This document shows positions 47,855 through 55,679 of a stretch of DNA of 64,000 bases, piece after piece. The translations under genes and the position numbers were made by a program. This DNA is from VRUE01 sp036276735. Lineage in GTDB: Bacteria > Actinomycetota > Thermoleophilia > Solirubrobacterales > 70-9. Each line of letters opens with the position of its first letter. Positions within the stretch are counted from its first letter, which is position 1. The notes below the pieces were generated by a model. That model was not told the DNA's origin and made no database searches. It worked only from the letters and a program-made list of their open reading frames with translations. The stretch lies in assembly GCA_036276735.1 (NCBI GenBank), contig DASUOH010000046.1, positions 11,919 to 75,918 on the forward strand, given 5' to 3'.

Positions 47855-49309
47855 CTAGCGGCCGATGTGGAAGCCGATCAGATCGGGAAGCCGGGAGATG
47901 AGGGAGCTGATCGGGTCCGGGCGTCGGGCGGCTAGCTCGGCGTTCTCCTTGCGATTCAGGGCGAGGCGGATTGCTTCGCCGCCGAGCCAGTGGAAGGGCT
48001 CGGGCGGGACGCGCTGCGGCGAGGGGTCGACGAGGGGCAGGCGCGAGGGGTCGTCGCGGCGGTCCAATGCGAGGGAGGCGAGGACGCGACCGACCATGTG
48101 CGCGGGGCCGACTCCATTGCCGGTGTAGCCGGCGGCGGCGAAGGCGCGTTCGCCGGGGAGCGGGACGACGATCGGCAGGTGGGTCGGCGAGACGTCGATC
48201 GGGCCGCCCCAGGAGTGCGTGATACTCGCCGGTCCTGACCGGCCCGCGCCCGCCTCGCGCAGCGCGGGGAAGTACTCGTAGAGGCGTTCGACCGCGGCGG
48301 CCGTCACCTCTGGGTCGACCTCGGCGCGGCCGCCGAGCCGGGCGCCCATCGCAATCCGCCCGCCGCCCCAACCGAAGGCGATGCGGCCGTCCGGGGTGGT
48401 GCGGAAGTAGTCGATCAGGACGCGGCTGTCGGTGATGCACTCGCCGCCGGTCCAACCGATCTCCTCCAGAACGTCGGGCACCGGCTCGGTGAGGACGATG
48501 TGCGAAGAGGTGACCGTGAGCGCATCGCGGAGCGGGCCGCGCGCCGTCCTGGCGGCGCCGCCGACCGCGACGATCGCCCTGCCGGCCTTCACAGCCCCGC
48601 CGTCGGTCTCAGCGCGAACCGCATCCGACTTTGGCCCCACCCCAACGGGGTGAATGTCGGATGCGCCGATGAGGCGCCGCACCGGCGAGCGCTCGAAGAT
48701 TTCGACGCCGGCTTCGAGCAGGCGCTGCCGCAGGCCGAACGCCAGGCGCGCCGGCTGCACGGTCGCCGCGTCGGGGTAGAAGGCGCCGCCGCGGAAGGCG
48801 GGCGAGGCGCAGCGCGCGGCGACGCCGGCCGCGTCGAGAGGCTCCACGGCACCGCTCTCCCCCAGCCCCCGGCACGCCGCCACCGGCTCGTCCCAGGTGC
48901 CGTCGTGGGCCGGCGCGGTCGAGACCTGTAGATAGCCGCCGCGCCGGAACCAGGCGTCGACCTCCTGTTCGCGACAGAACGACTCGATCCCCGCCACCGC
49001 TTCCGAGGAGGCACGCGCGACCGCCAGCGCCGCGTCATCCCCCCAGCGCGCGCGCATGTTGGGCAGGGAGAACCACATCACGTTGCAGAAGCCGCCGTTG
49101 CGCCCGCTCGGCCCATAGCCACACACCTCCCGCTCGAGCAGCACCACTCGCACCCCCGGCTCCAGCGCCTTCAGCTGCCAGGCCGCCCACATGCCCGTGT
49201 ATCCGCCGCCGATCACCACCACGTCGGCACTTCGCTCGCCGCTCAGCGCCGGCAGCGGCTCGACCCCACCCGCCTCCTCCAACCAATAACCGTGCCGGTC
49301 GTGCTTCAT
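47855..49309 (-). CDS. FAD-dependent amine oxidoreductase (DAO/PuuB-like)
   Basis: 484 residues. FAD motif VVVIGGGYTGMWAAWQLKAL, then GYGPSGRNGGFCNVMW typical of gamma-glutamylputrescine oxidase-like flavoproteins, and the C-terminal AAGYTGNGVGPAHMVGRVLA. It would oxidise an amine to an aldehyde with H2O2. ATG 49309 is chosen: residues upstream would be read through a palindromic element. Residues ~216-230 (SDIHPVGVGPKSDA) are encoded by a family C palindrome inserted in frame between strand segments. Confidence 0.85.
   Translation of the reverse strand: MKHDRHGYWLEEAGGVEPLPALSGERSADVVVIGGGYTGMWAAWQLKALEPGVRVVLLEREVCGYGPSGRNGGFCNVMWFSLPNMRARWGDDAALAVARASSEAVAGIESFCREQEVDAWFRRGGYLQVSTAPAHDGTWDEPVAACRGLGESGAVEPLDAAGVAARCASPAFRGGAFYPDAATVQPARLAFGLRQRLLEAGVEIFERSPVRRLIGASDIHPVGVGPKSDAVRAETDGGAVKAGRAIVAVGGAARTARGPLRDALTVTSSHIVLTEPVPDVLEEIGWTGGECITDSRVLIDYFRTTPDGRIAFGWGGGRIAMGARLGGRAEVDPEVTAAAVERLYEYFPALREAGAGRSGPASITHSWGGPIDVSPTHLPIVVPLPGERAFAAAGYTGNGVGPAHMVGRVLASLALDRRDDPSRLPLVDPSPQRVPPEPFHWLGGEAIRLALNRKENAELAARRPDPISSLISRLPDLIGFHIGR
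48621..48664. repeat. Palindromic element family C, copy inside a coding region
   Basis: 44 bp with arms GCATCCGACTTTGGCCCC and its near complement around the centre. It shares CATCCGAC, the TTG-type stem and TGTCGGATG with the intergenic copy and adds about 15 residues to the flavoprotein without breaking the frame. Confidence 0.72.
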
Positions 49310-49324
49310 GGAGCGAGTGTCGCA

Positions 49325-49419
49325 GGCGAGGTAGGGGTGTCCCTCGAACCGGCGGATACTCAAAACGCCGGCCTAATTAGGCCGGCGTTTGTCCGGGCGA
49401 GGGGCACCCCACCCTCGCC
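49325..49419. repeat. Palindromic element family B, copy 2
   Basis: The inner part is nearly identical to copy 1 but inverted: GGCGGATACTCAAAACGCCG, the CCGGCCTAATTAGGCCGG centre, GTCCGGGCG. The outer arms (GGCGAGGTAGGGGTGTCCCT against GGGGCACCCCACCCTCGCC) are different from copy 1 but still largely self-complementary. It lies between divergent start codons, so a terminator role is unlikely at this site. Confidence 0.78.
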
Positions 49420-49437
49420 GCCCAAAACCCCGCTCCC

Positions 49438-49443
49438 TACACT
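49438..49443 (+). promoter_or_regulatory. Predicted -10 element of the decarboxylase gene (leaderless)
   Basis: TACACT, 7 nt, GTG. Confidence 0.45.
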
Positions 49444-49450
49444 CGAAGTA

Positions 49451-50917
49451 GTGCCCGATCACCGTCACGACTCGACTCCCTACGTCGACGCGATGATCGA
49501 CTACGCGGCGCGCGAGCCGGGCCGCTTCACCGTCCCGGGCCACAAGGGCGGTCCGGCCGCCGATCCGGCGCTGCGCCGGCTGGTCGGCGAGGTCGGGCTG
49601 CGCAACGACATCCCCTCGGTCACGGTCGGGGTCGACGTCGGCCCCGAGCCCACCCCCTTCCAGCAGGCGCAGCAACTGGCCGCCGAGGCATGGGGCGCGC
49701 GGCGGACCTGGTTCCTGGTCAACGGCGCCTCGCAGGGCAACCACGCCGCCTGCCTTGCGCTGGCCCACAACGGCGACCGCCTCGTCGTGCAGCGCAACGT
49801 CCACTCTTCGGTGATCGACGGGCTGGTGCTGAGCGGCATGCGGCCCTCCTTCGTCGCGCCGGAGCTCGATCCCGAGCTCGGCATCGCCCACTGCCTCAGC
49901 CCGGACTCCCTCGCCGCGGCGCTCGACGCGATGCCAGACGCGGTCGGCGCGATGGTCGTCTCCCCCACTTACTTCGGCGCCTGTGCGGACGTCGCCGGGC
50001 TCGCCGAGGTCGCCCACGCGCGCGGCGTGCCGCTCGTGGTCGACGAGGCCTGGGGCGCGCACCTGCGCTTCCATGCGGCGCTCCCACCCGACGCGCTCAG
50101 CTGCGGCGCCGACCTGGTGGTTTCCTCGACCCACAAGATCGTCGGCAGCCTGACCCAGGCGGCGATGCTGCACCTCGGCAGCGAGCTGATCGACCCGGCG
50201 CTGGTCGACCGCAGCGTCAGCCTCGTCGAGACCACCAGCCCGAGCGGGCTGCTCTCCGGCTCGCTCGACGCGGCGCGCCGCCAGGCCCAGGTCCACGGCG
50301 AGGAGCTGCTCGACGAGACGGTCGCCGGAATCGCCGCGACGCGGGAAGCGATCGAGGAGATTCCGGGACTCGTCCCGCTCGACGAGCGCCTGGTGGGGCG
50401 GGCCGGGATCGCCGGATGGGATCCGCTGCGCCTCTCGATCGACGTGCGGGGCACGGGCTCGACCGGCTACCTCCTCGCCAAGACGATCCTCGAGACCGAG
50501 GGGATCGACCTCGAGCTGCACTCCGAGAACGTGGTCGTCGCGATCTTCGGCATGGGCGAGCTGGCCGCGAGTGCCGGCGAGCGTCTCGCCCGTGCCCTGC
50601 GCGACGTCGTGCCGCGGCTGGAGGCGGTGGGCGGTCCCCGCCAGCCCCGTCTAGCCCCGCCGCCCCCATGGGGCGAGCCGGTGATGACGCCGCGCGAGGC
50701 CTTTCTCGGTCCCCAGGAGCCCGTCCGGTTCACCGAGGCGGCGGGACGGATCGCGGCGGAGTCGCTCGCCGCCTATCCACCGGGAATCCCCAACGTCCTG
50801 CCCGGCGAGCGTCTCACCGCCGAGACGTTGCGCTACATCGAGGCGAGCGTCGCCCACGGCGGCTACGTGCGGGGCAGCAGCGACCGCGAGCTGAGGACGC
50901 TGCGGGTAGCTCGCTAG
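49451..50917 (+). CDS. Orn/Lys/Arg decarboxylase family protein
   Basis: 488 residues from GTG. PLP fold-type I group III decarboxylase: GRFTVPGHKGG, LVNGASQGNHAACLA, SPTYFGACADV, VVDEAWGAHLRFH, Schiff-base Lys in VSSTHKIVGSLTQAAMLH, and a C-terminal YPPGIPNVLPGERL. It would decarboxylate lysine, ornithine or arginine to a diamine. The GTG is supported by TACACT 7 nt upstream; the upstream in-frame extension reads through a palindromic element. Confidence 0.9.
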   Translation: MPDHRHDSTPYVDAMIDYAAREPGRFTVPGHKGGPAADPALRRLVGEVGLRNDIPSVTVGVDVGPEPTPFQQAQQLAAEAWGARRTWFLVNGASQGNHAACLALAHNGDRLVVQRNVHSSVIDGLVLSGMRPSFVAPELDPELGIAHCLSPDSLAAALDAMPDAVGAMVVSPTYFGACADVAGLAEVAHARGVPLVVDEAWGAHLRFHAALPPDALSCGADLVVSSTHKIVGSLTQAAMLHLGSELIDPALVDRSVSLVETTSPSGLLSGSLDAARRQAQVHGEELLDETVAGIAATREAIEEIPGLVPLDERLVGRAGIAGWDPLRLSIDVRGTGSTGYLLAKTILETEGIDLELHSENVVVAIFGMGELAASAGERLARALRDVVPRLEAVGGPRQPRLAPPPPWGEPVMTPREAFLGPQEPVRFTEAAGRIAAESLAAYPPGIPNVLPGERLTAETLRYIEASVAHGGYVRGSSDRELRTLRVAR

Positions 50918-50936
50918 GGCGGCGGCGCTCGCTCGC

Positions 50937-50942
50937 TAGGGT
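50937..50942 (+). promoter_or_regulatory. Predicted -10 element of the enolase-superfamily gene (leaderless)
   Basis: TAGGGT, 7 nt, ATG. Confidence 0.45.
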
Positions 50943-50949
50943 GGCGCGG

Positions 50950-52011
50950 ATGGCCACCTTCGACTCGCTCGCCTCGCTCCCCCTCGAGATCGAGGCCTAC
51001 GAGCTGGAGGGGCTGGAGCTTCAGACCCCCGGCTTCGACCGTCTCGCGACCGTCATCCACCTCCGCGGCGGCGGCGAGGAGGGCCTCGGCGAGGACGTCA
51101 CCTACGACGCGCTCGACCACGTCGCCCTGCAGGACGCCGGCCCGATCCTCGACCTGACCGGCCACGCGACGCTGGGTGAGTTCTGCGAGTTCATGGACGG
51201 AGTCGACACCTTCCCCGCCGAGCCACAGCGCGAGGTCTCGCGCCGCTACCGCCGCTGGGCGTTCGAGTCGGCGGCGCTCGATTTGGCGCTGCGCCAGGTG
51301 GGTGTCGGAATCGAGGAAGCGCTCGGCCGCGCCGCCCGCCCGGTCTCCTTCGTCTGCTCGATGCGGCTCGCGCCGGGCCCCGACCAGCCGTCGAGCATCG
51401 AGACGCTAAACCGCAAGCTCGACCGCTATCCCGACCTGCGCTTCAAGCTCGACCCGACCAACGACTGGACCGACGAGCTGATCGCCGAGCTGGCGGCGAC
51501 CGGCGCGATCGACTCGCTCGACCTCAAGGGCTTCTACAAAGGCACCCCGGTCGACGTCCAGACCGACCCCGAGCTCTACCGCAAGCTGCTCGAGGCCTTC
51601 CCCGACGCCTGGATCGAGGATCCCGACGTAAACGACGAGACGCGGCCGCTGCTCGAGCCGATCCGCGACCGGATCACCTGGGATGCGCCGATCCACTCGA
51701 TCGCCGACATCGAGGCGCTGCCCTGGGAGCCGAAGATCGTCAACGTGAAGCCGTCGCGGATCGGCGGCCTGCGCGAGCTGTGCGAGACCTACGACTACTG
51801 CGACGAGCGGCACATCGGCGCCTACGGCGGCGGCCAGTGGGAGCTGGGCGTCGGGCGCGGCCATATCCAGGTTCTCGCCTCCCTCTTCCACCCAGAGACG
51901 CCGAACGACACGGCACCGCGGGGGTACAACGAAGCGGACCCACCCTCCGGCTTGCCCGCCAGCCCCCTGGAGCCCAAGCTCAGCGCAACCGGCTTCCGCT
52001 GGACGGACTGA
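50950..52011 (+). CDS. Enolase-superfamily (mandelate racemase/muconate lactonizing-like) enzyme
   Basis: 353 residues. N-terminal capping region, then a barrel with metal ligands in LRFKLDPTNDW (Asp/Lys-like strand), WIEDPDVNDETRPL, and KIVNVKPSRIGGLRELCET, followed by GAYGGGQWELGVGRGHIQVL. It resembles dipeptide epimerases or o-succinylbenzoate synthases, but the KxK motif is replaced (FKLD), so the reaction is uncertain. The stop is followed by a half copy of palindromic element B. Confidence 0.7.
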   Translation: MATFDSLASLPLEIEAYELEGLELQTPGFDRLATVIHLRGGGEEGLGEDVTYDALDHVALQDAGPILDLTGHATLGEFCEFMDGVDTFPAEPQREVSRRYRRWAFESAALDLALRQVGVGIEEALGRAARPVSFVCSMRLAPGPDQPSSIETLNRKLDRYPDLRFKLDPTNDWTDELIAELAATGAIDSLDLKGFYKGTPVDVQTDPELYRKLLEAFPDAWIEDPDVNDETRPLLEPIRDRITWDAPIHSIADIEALPWEPKIVNVKPSRIGGLRELCETYDYCDERHIGAYGGGQWELGVGRGHIQVLASLFHPETPNDTAPRGYNEADPPSGLPASPLEPKLSATGFRWTD

Positions 52012-52023
52012 GAAAGGAGGAGC

Positions 52024-52051
52024 GGGGTGCCCCTCGAACGGGCGGATACTC
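52024..52051. repeat. Palindromic element family B, half copy
   Basis: GGGGTGCCCCTCGAACGGGC followed by GGATACTC matches one side of copy 2 at 49337-49361 with few changes, then stops before the central palindrome. It sits between two convergent stop codons. Confidence 0.65.
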
Positions 52052-52843
52052 CTACCCCAGCCAGCCGGCGCGCTCTCTGATCCGGCGAACGCGGCGGAAC
52101 TCGGCGATGTCCTCTCTCAAAGCTGAGGGGGCGGGGGCGGGGAGGAACTTCGCTGGCAGGGCGGACTCCCTCACACCTTCCTCACCCTTGTCGACCCGGT
52201 AGGCCCGGGCGCCGCGCTGGGCGGTGACGGCCGAGGGCACGCCGCCCCCTTCCCAGAGCAGGCCCGCGTAGTCGTCGAGGCCGTAGCCGCTCGGCATGCC
52301 GTCGCCGACCGCGTCGAGATAGGCGGCGCGTCGGTCGGGCTCGTTGTTGTAGTGGACGCAGAGGCTGCCGCCCAGAAGGCCAAGACCGGCACTCGGCTCG
52401 GCTCGTCCCGACGACTTGGTTATCCCGGCCTCGAACCAGCACATAGCGCCAGCACTCTGGCCGGCGAGGACGATGCCGCGATGCCACGCCACCGTGAGCA
52501 CTTGGGCGAGCTCGTGCGCCTCCCAGACGGCGAGCAGGTTGAGGAGGCTGCCGCCCCCGACGTAGATCAGGTCTTGGGCGAGAAGGTGCTCGCGCAGCTG
52601 GAGGGGTCGTCGCCCGAGTCGAAAGAGCGAGACGTCAGACGGCTCGCACGCCCGCTCGCCGTAGGCAGCGTAGAAGCGGCCGATCTGCTCGGCGGGGTCG
52701 CCGCTGGCGGTCGGCAGCAGGCAGATGCGCGGGGGGCCGCCGGCCCGCATCGTCGCCAGCCGCAGCATCAGCTCGCAGACCGCCCGGTCGCCAGGGCGCG
52801 CCGTGAAGTCGTGGCCGCCGAGGGCGAGGAGACAGGGGATCAC
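52052..52843 (-). CDS. Peptidase S51 (peptidase E-like), paralog 2
   Basis: 263 residues from GTG. S51 serine peptidase fold with RICLLPTASGD, SLFRLGRRPLQLREHLLAQD, LIYVGGGSLLNLLAVW, catalytic Ser in LAGQSAGAMCWFEAG, and the His region CVHYNNEPDRRAAYLDAV. Peptidase E cleaves N-terminal Asp dipeptides; cyanophycinase is a relative. It overlaps the upstream paralog stop as GTGA. Confidence 0.85.
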   Translation of the reverse strand: MIPCLLALGGHDFTARPGDRAVCELMLRLATMRAGGPPRICLLPTASGDPAEQIGRFYAAYGERACEPSDVSLFRLGRRPLQLREHLLAQDLIYVGGGSLLNLLAVWEAHELAQVLTVAWHRGIVLAGQSAGAMCWFEAGITKSSGRAEPSAGLGLLGGSLCVHYNNEPDRRAAYLDAVGDGMPSGYGLDDYAGLLWEGGGVPSAVTAQRGARAYRVDKGEEGVRESALPAKFLPAPAPSALREDIAEFRRVRRIRERAGWLG

Positions 52844-53613
52844 GCAGCCACCGCCGACATCGCATCGGGCAGCGGCGGCAGATACCCGACCGCCCCCCGG
52901 TCGCCGAGGTAGGTGGTGGCGATCCGCATCTCGACCAGCCGGTCGCCGACGACGTCCAGCCGGTAGCCGCGGGCGTTCTGTCGCGACGAGACCACTCGCC
53001 GCAACTCGGCGCCGACGAAGTGCAGGGCGGCGCCGTCCTCGGCGGCGTAGCCCGAGCGCATCCCCGCCCCGACCAGCTCCCGGTAGGTCCGGCGGCGAAC
53101 GGAGCCTGACTCGTAGTGCACGCAATTGCTGAACGGCAGGAGCTGGAGGCCCTCGACCCGACGTGGCGCGCCATGGAAGCCGCTGACCGCTTCGGCGAAC
53201 CAGCACAGCGAGCCCGCCGAGAGGCCGCAGAGGACAACGCCCCGCTCCCACGCCTGGCGCAGAACCTCGTCGAGCCCGTGCGCCCGCCAGGCCCCCAGCA
53301 TGCTGACGACACTGCCCCCGCCGACATAGACCAGATCCTGGCTCAGCAGGTGGTCGCGCAGGTCCGCCGGCCCCTGTTCGCGGCGGAACAGCGAGATGTG
53401 GCTCGGCTCGCAGCGCGCGGCCGGAAAGGCCCTGTAGAAGCGGACCACGTAATGGTCCGCGTCACCGCTTGCCGTCGGCAAGAAGCAGACGCGCGGCCGC
53501 GCCGACCGGGCGCTCGCCAAGTCCAGCACATAGTCGTCGAGCAACGGATTGCCCGATTCCATCGAGAAGCCGCCACCGCCGAAGGCGACGATCTGGCGGA
53601 GCGGCGTCTTCAT
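52840..53613 (-). CDS. Peptidase S51 (peptidase E-like), paralog 1
   Basis: 257 residues. IVAFGGGGFSMESGNPLLDD, VCFLPTASGDADHYVVRFY, LVYVGGGSVVSMLGAWRAHG, catalytic Ser in LCGLSAGSLCWF, and CVHYESGSVRRRTYRELV. It is the first of a tandem pair made in one unit with the next gene. The two differ clearly, so the duplication is old or each came separately; they may form a heteromer or have different substrates. Confidence 0.87.
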   Translation of the reverse strand: MKTPLRQIVAFGGGGFSMESGNPLLDDYVLDLASARSARPRVCFLPTASGDADHYVVRFYRAFPAARCEPSHISLFRREQGPADLRDHLLSQDLVYVGGGSVVSMLGAWRAHGLDEVLRQAWERGVVLCGLSAGSLCWFAEAVSGFHGAPRRVEGLQLLPFSNCVHYESGSVRRRTYRELVGAGMRSGYAAEDGAALHFVGAELRRVVSSRQNARGYRLDVVGDRLVEMRIATTYLGDRGAVGYLPPLPDAMSAVAA

Positions 53614-53774
53614 CTGAAGATGTTCGCCGCGACGGGCCCTCCTGTCCTTGTACGGCGGTCCGAAGTTCGCCCTCGCGCCCTCTCCGCGCGTACAGGCGTC
53701 CGGCCGATCTGAATCGTGTGCTTTTACATCGATAACTCCGACCTGTTTCTGGCGCTAAGTAGAATCGGCTAGCT

Positions 53775-54455
53775 GTGGGGCCTTCGCGACGTGAGCTGGA
53801 TGGGCTGATCGAGCGCGAGCACCTGCCCGCCGGGCGTCACGATCTGACCGAGCCGCTCGTTGCCCACTCGCAGCGGGAACGGATCCTCGTCGCCATGTCA
53901 CAGAGCTGCGCCCGCAAGGGGTTCGGCGCGACGACGATCTCTGACATCGTCGGGCCGGCCGGCGTCTCGCGCGCCACTTTCTACGAGCTGTTCGAGGACA
54001 AGGAGGATTGCTTCCAAGCGGCGATGGAGCTTTCGCTTGCCGACGCGATGGAGCGGGTCGTCGGCGCCTTCTCCCCCGAGAAGCCATGGACCACGCTGGT
54101 GCGCGACTCGGCGGCCGCCTTCCTCGACCTGCTCGCCAGCCGCCCCGCTTTCGCGCGCATGGCCCTGGTCGAGGCACCCGCCTCGGGCCAGCGCGCCTTT
54201 GAGATGTACGCGGCGGGCAAGCGGGTGTTGCTGACCCTGCTCGACCGGGGGCGCGAGGAGGCAATCGAGGCGGGGATTCCGGCGAGCGCCGCGCGGGCGG
54301 CGATCGCCGGCGCCGAGTCACTGGTCGTCGGCCAGATCCTCGCTGGTAACGCGAAGCGGCTGCGCGAACTCCTCCCCGACGTCGTCTACATCATGATCGT
54401 TCCTTACCGCGGGCAGGAGGAGGCGCTGCGCCACTCCCGAGAGTTGGGAGCTTGA
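53775..54455 (+). CDS. TetR-family transcriptional regulator 1
   Basis: 226 residues from GTG. TetR helix-turn-helix: RERILVAMSQSCARKGFGAT, TTISDIVGPAGVSRATFYEL, FEDKEDCFQAAM. The ligand domain is variable. TAGAAT lies 9 nt before the start. The stop overlaps the next start as TTGA, so both regulators are co-translated. Confidence 0.9.
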   Translation: MGPSRRELDGLIEREHLPAGRHDLTEPLVAHSQRERILVAMSQSCARKGFGATTISDIVGPAGVSRATFYELFEDKEDCFQAAMELSLADAMERVVGAFSPEKPWTTLVRDSAAAFLDLLASRPAFARMALVEAPASGQRAFEMYAAGKRVLLTLLDRGREEAIEAGIPASAARAAIAGAESLVVGQILAGNAKRLRELLPDVVYIMIVPYRGQEEALRHSRELGA

Positions 54456-55096
54456 GGCCGCAGCGCGAGCGGCTGGTGGAGGCGGCCGTCCGCGTCGTCG
54501 CTGAAAAGGGGTACGGCGCGACGACGATCGGTGACCTCACCCGCGAGGCGAGCATCTCGCGCACCACCTTCTACGAACTCTTCGACGACAAGGAAGCTTG
54601 CTTCCTGGCCGCATTCGACAGCGTCGTCGAGCTGCTGATGCGGCGGATCGTCCGCGCCTACGAAGCGGAGGAGCACTGGCCCGAGCGGGCGCGTGCCGGC
54701 CTCGAAGCGCTGCTCGAGACCCTCGCCGACGAGCCGGCGCTGGCGCGGCTCGCGATGGTCCACGTCGGCTCGGTTGGCCCGGCGGCGCAGCGGCGCCACC
54801 GGGTCGCGATGCAGCGCCTGACGCCGCTCTTCGACGAGGGCCGCGATTTCGCGCCGAGCGGCCACCGCCTGCCGGCAAACACTTCCCGGATGGCCGTCGG
54901 CGGCCTCACCGGGCTGATCTCCGACGAGCTGCTCGCAGGGCGTACACCGCAGCTGCTGGAGCTGCTCCCAGATCTCCTCTTCGCGGTGCTCGTCCCCTAC
55001 GTCGGCCCGCGCGCCGCAGTGGAGGAGATCCGGCGTGCGGCGGCCGACGGGCCCGGGCCCGCGACCGCCGACCGGCCTCCCGCCGGGTCTCCCTAG
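54452..55096 (+). CDS. TetR-family transcriptional regulator 2
   Basis: 214 residues from TTG. RERLVEAAVRVVAEKGYGAT, TTIGDLTREASISRTTFYEL, FDDKEACFLAAFDS. It is similar in the HTH to the preceding gene and lies in the same reading unit; a tandem duplication is likely. Its stop overlaps the sigma factor stop by 3 bp, tail to tail. Confidence 0.9.
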   Translation: MRPQRERLVEAAVRVVAEKGYGATTIGDLTREASISRTTFYELFDDKEACFLAAFDSVVELLMRRIVRAYEAEEHWPERARAGLEALLETLADEPALARLAMVHVGSVGPAAQRRHRVAMQRLTPLFDEGRDFAPSGHRLPANTSRMAVGGLTGLISDELLAGRTPQLLELLPDLLFAVLVPYVGPRAAVEEIRRAAADGPGPATADRPPAGSP

Positions 55097-55608
55097 ACGA
55101 ACCCGATCTCGCGGCGCAGCTTTTTGCGCACGCGATGTAACCGGACCTTGACCGTGCCTTCTGGAATTCCCAGCCTGCGCGCGATGCCCGCTTGGGTCAG
55201 ATCCTCTTCGTAGCGAAGCTGAACGAGCTCTCGATCGCGCTCGTCCAGCCGGTCGAGGGCCGCGTGGATGTCGGCCCGCTCCGCCGTCGCGAGGACGCGC
55301 TCGTCGTCGACACCGACCTCCGTCTCGGTCGTGTCGACCGGGTCGGGGCGGCGACGGGCGTGCTGGCGGAACGCCTCGTTGCGGACGATGGTCGCCAGCC
55401 ACTGCTTGCGACTGCCGGAGTCGCGCAACGTCGAGCGGCGGCGCCAGGCCCGCAGCACTGCGTCCTGGGCAATGTCCTCGGCCTCGCTGGGGTTCTTCGC
55501 GTAGCGGTATGCGAACCGCAGGCAGACTCGTCTCGCGTCCTCCCACTCCCAGCCGTCCGGCGCACCCTGTGCCTGATCTGGACGGTGATTGAGCTGACGC
55601 AGATGCAC
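55093..55608 (-). CDS. ECF-type RNA polymerase sigma factor
   Basis: 171 residues if it starts at GTG 55608. Region 2 (VCLRFAYRYAKNPSEAEDIA, QDAVLRAWRRRSTL, RKQWLATIVRNEAFRQHARR) and region 4 (ALDRLDERDRELVQLRYEED, LTQAGIARRLGIPEGTVKVR) of sigma-70 family are clear. No anti-sigma gene is adjacent. The frame is open upstream to 55728, but that part has no sigma similarity. Confidence 0.88.
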   Translation of the reverse strand: MHLRQLNHRPDQAQGAPDGWEWEDARRVCLRFAYRYAKNPSEAEDIAQDAVLRAWRRRSTLRDSGSRKQWLATIVRNEAFRQHARRRPDPVDTTETEVGVDDERVLATAERADIHAALDRLDERDRELVQLRYEEDLTQAGIARRLGIPEGTVKVRLHRVRKKLRREIGFV

Positions 55609-55679
55609 GGTCGCGGCGTACGCTATCAAAAAGTTGATCAATTGAAACCTTGCGAACCAGTGGCCCGGTCTCCCCTCCG

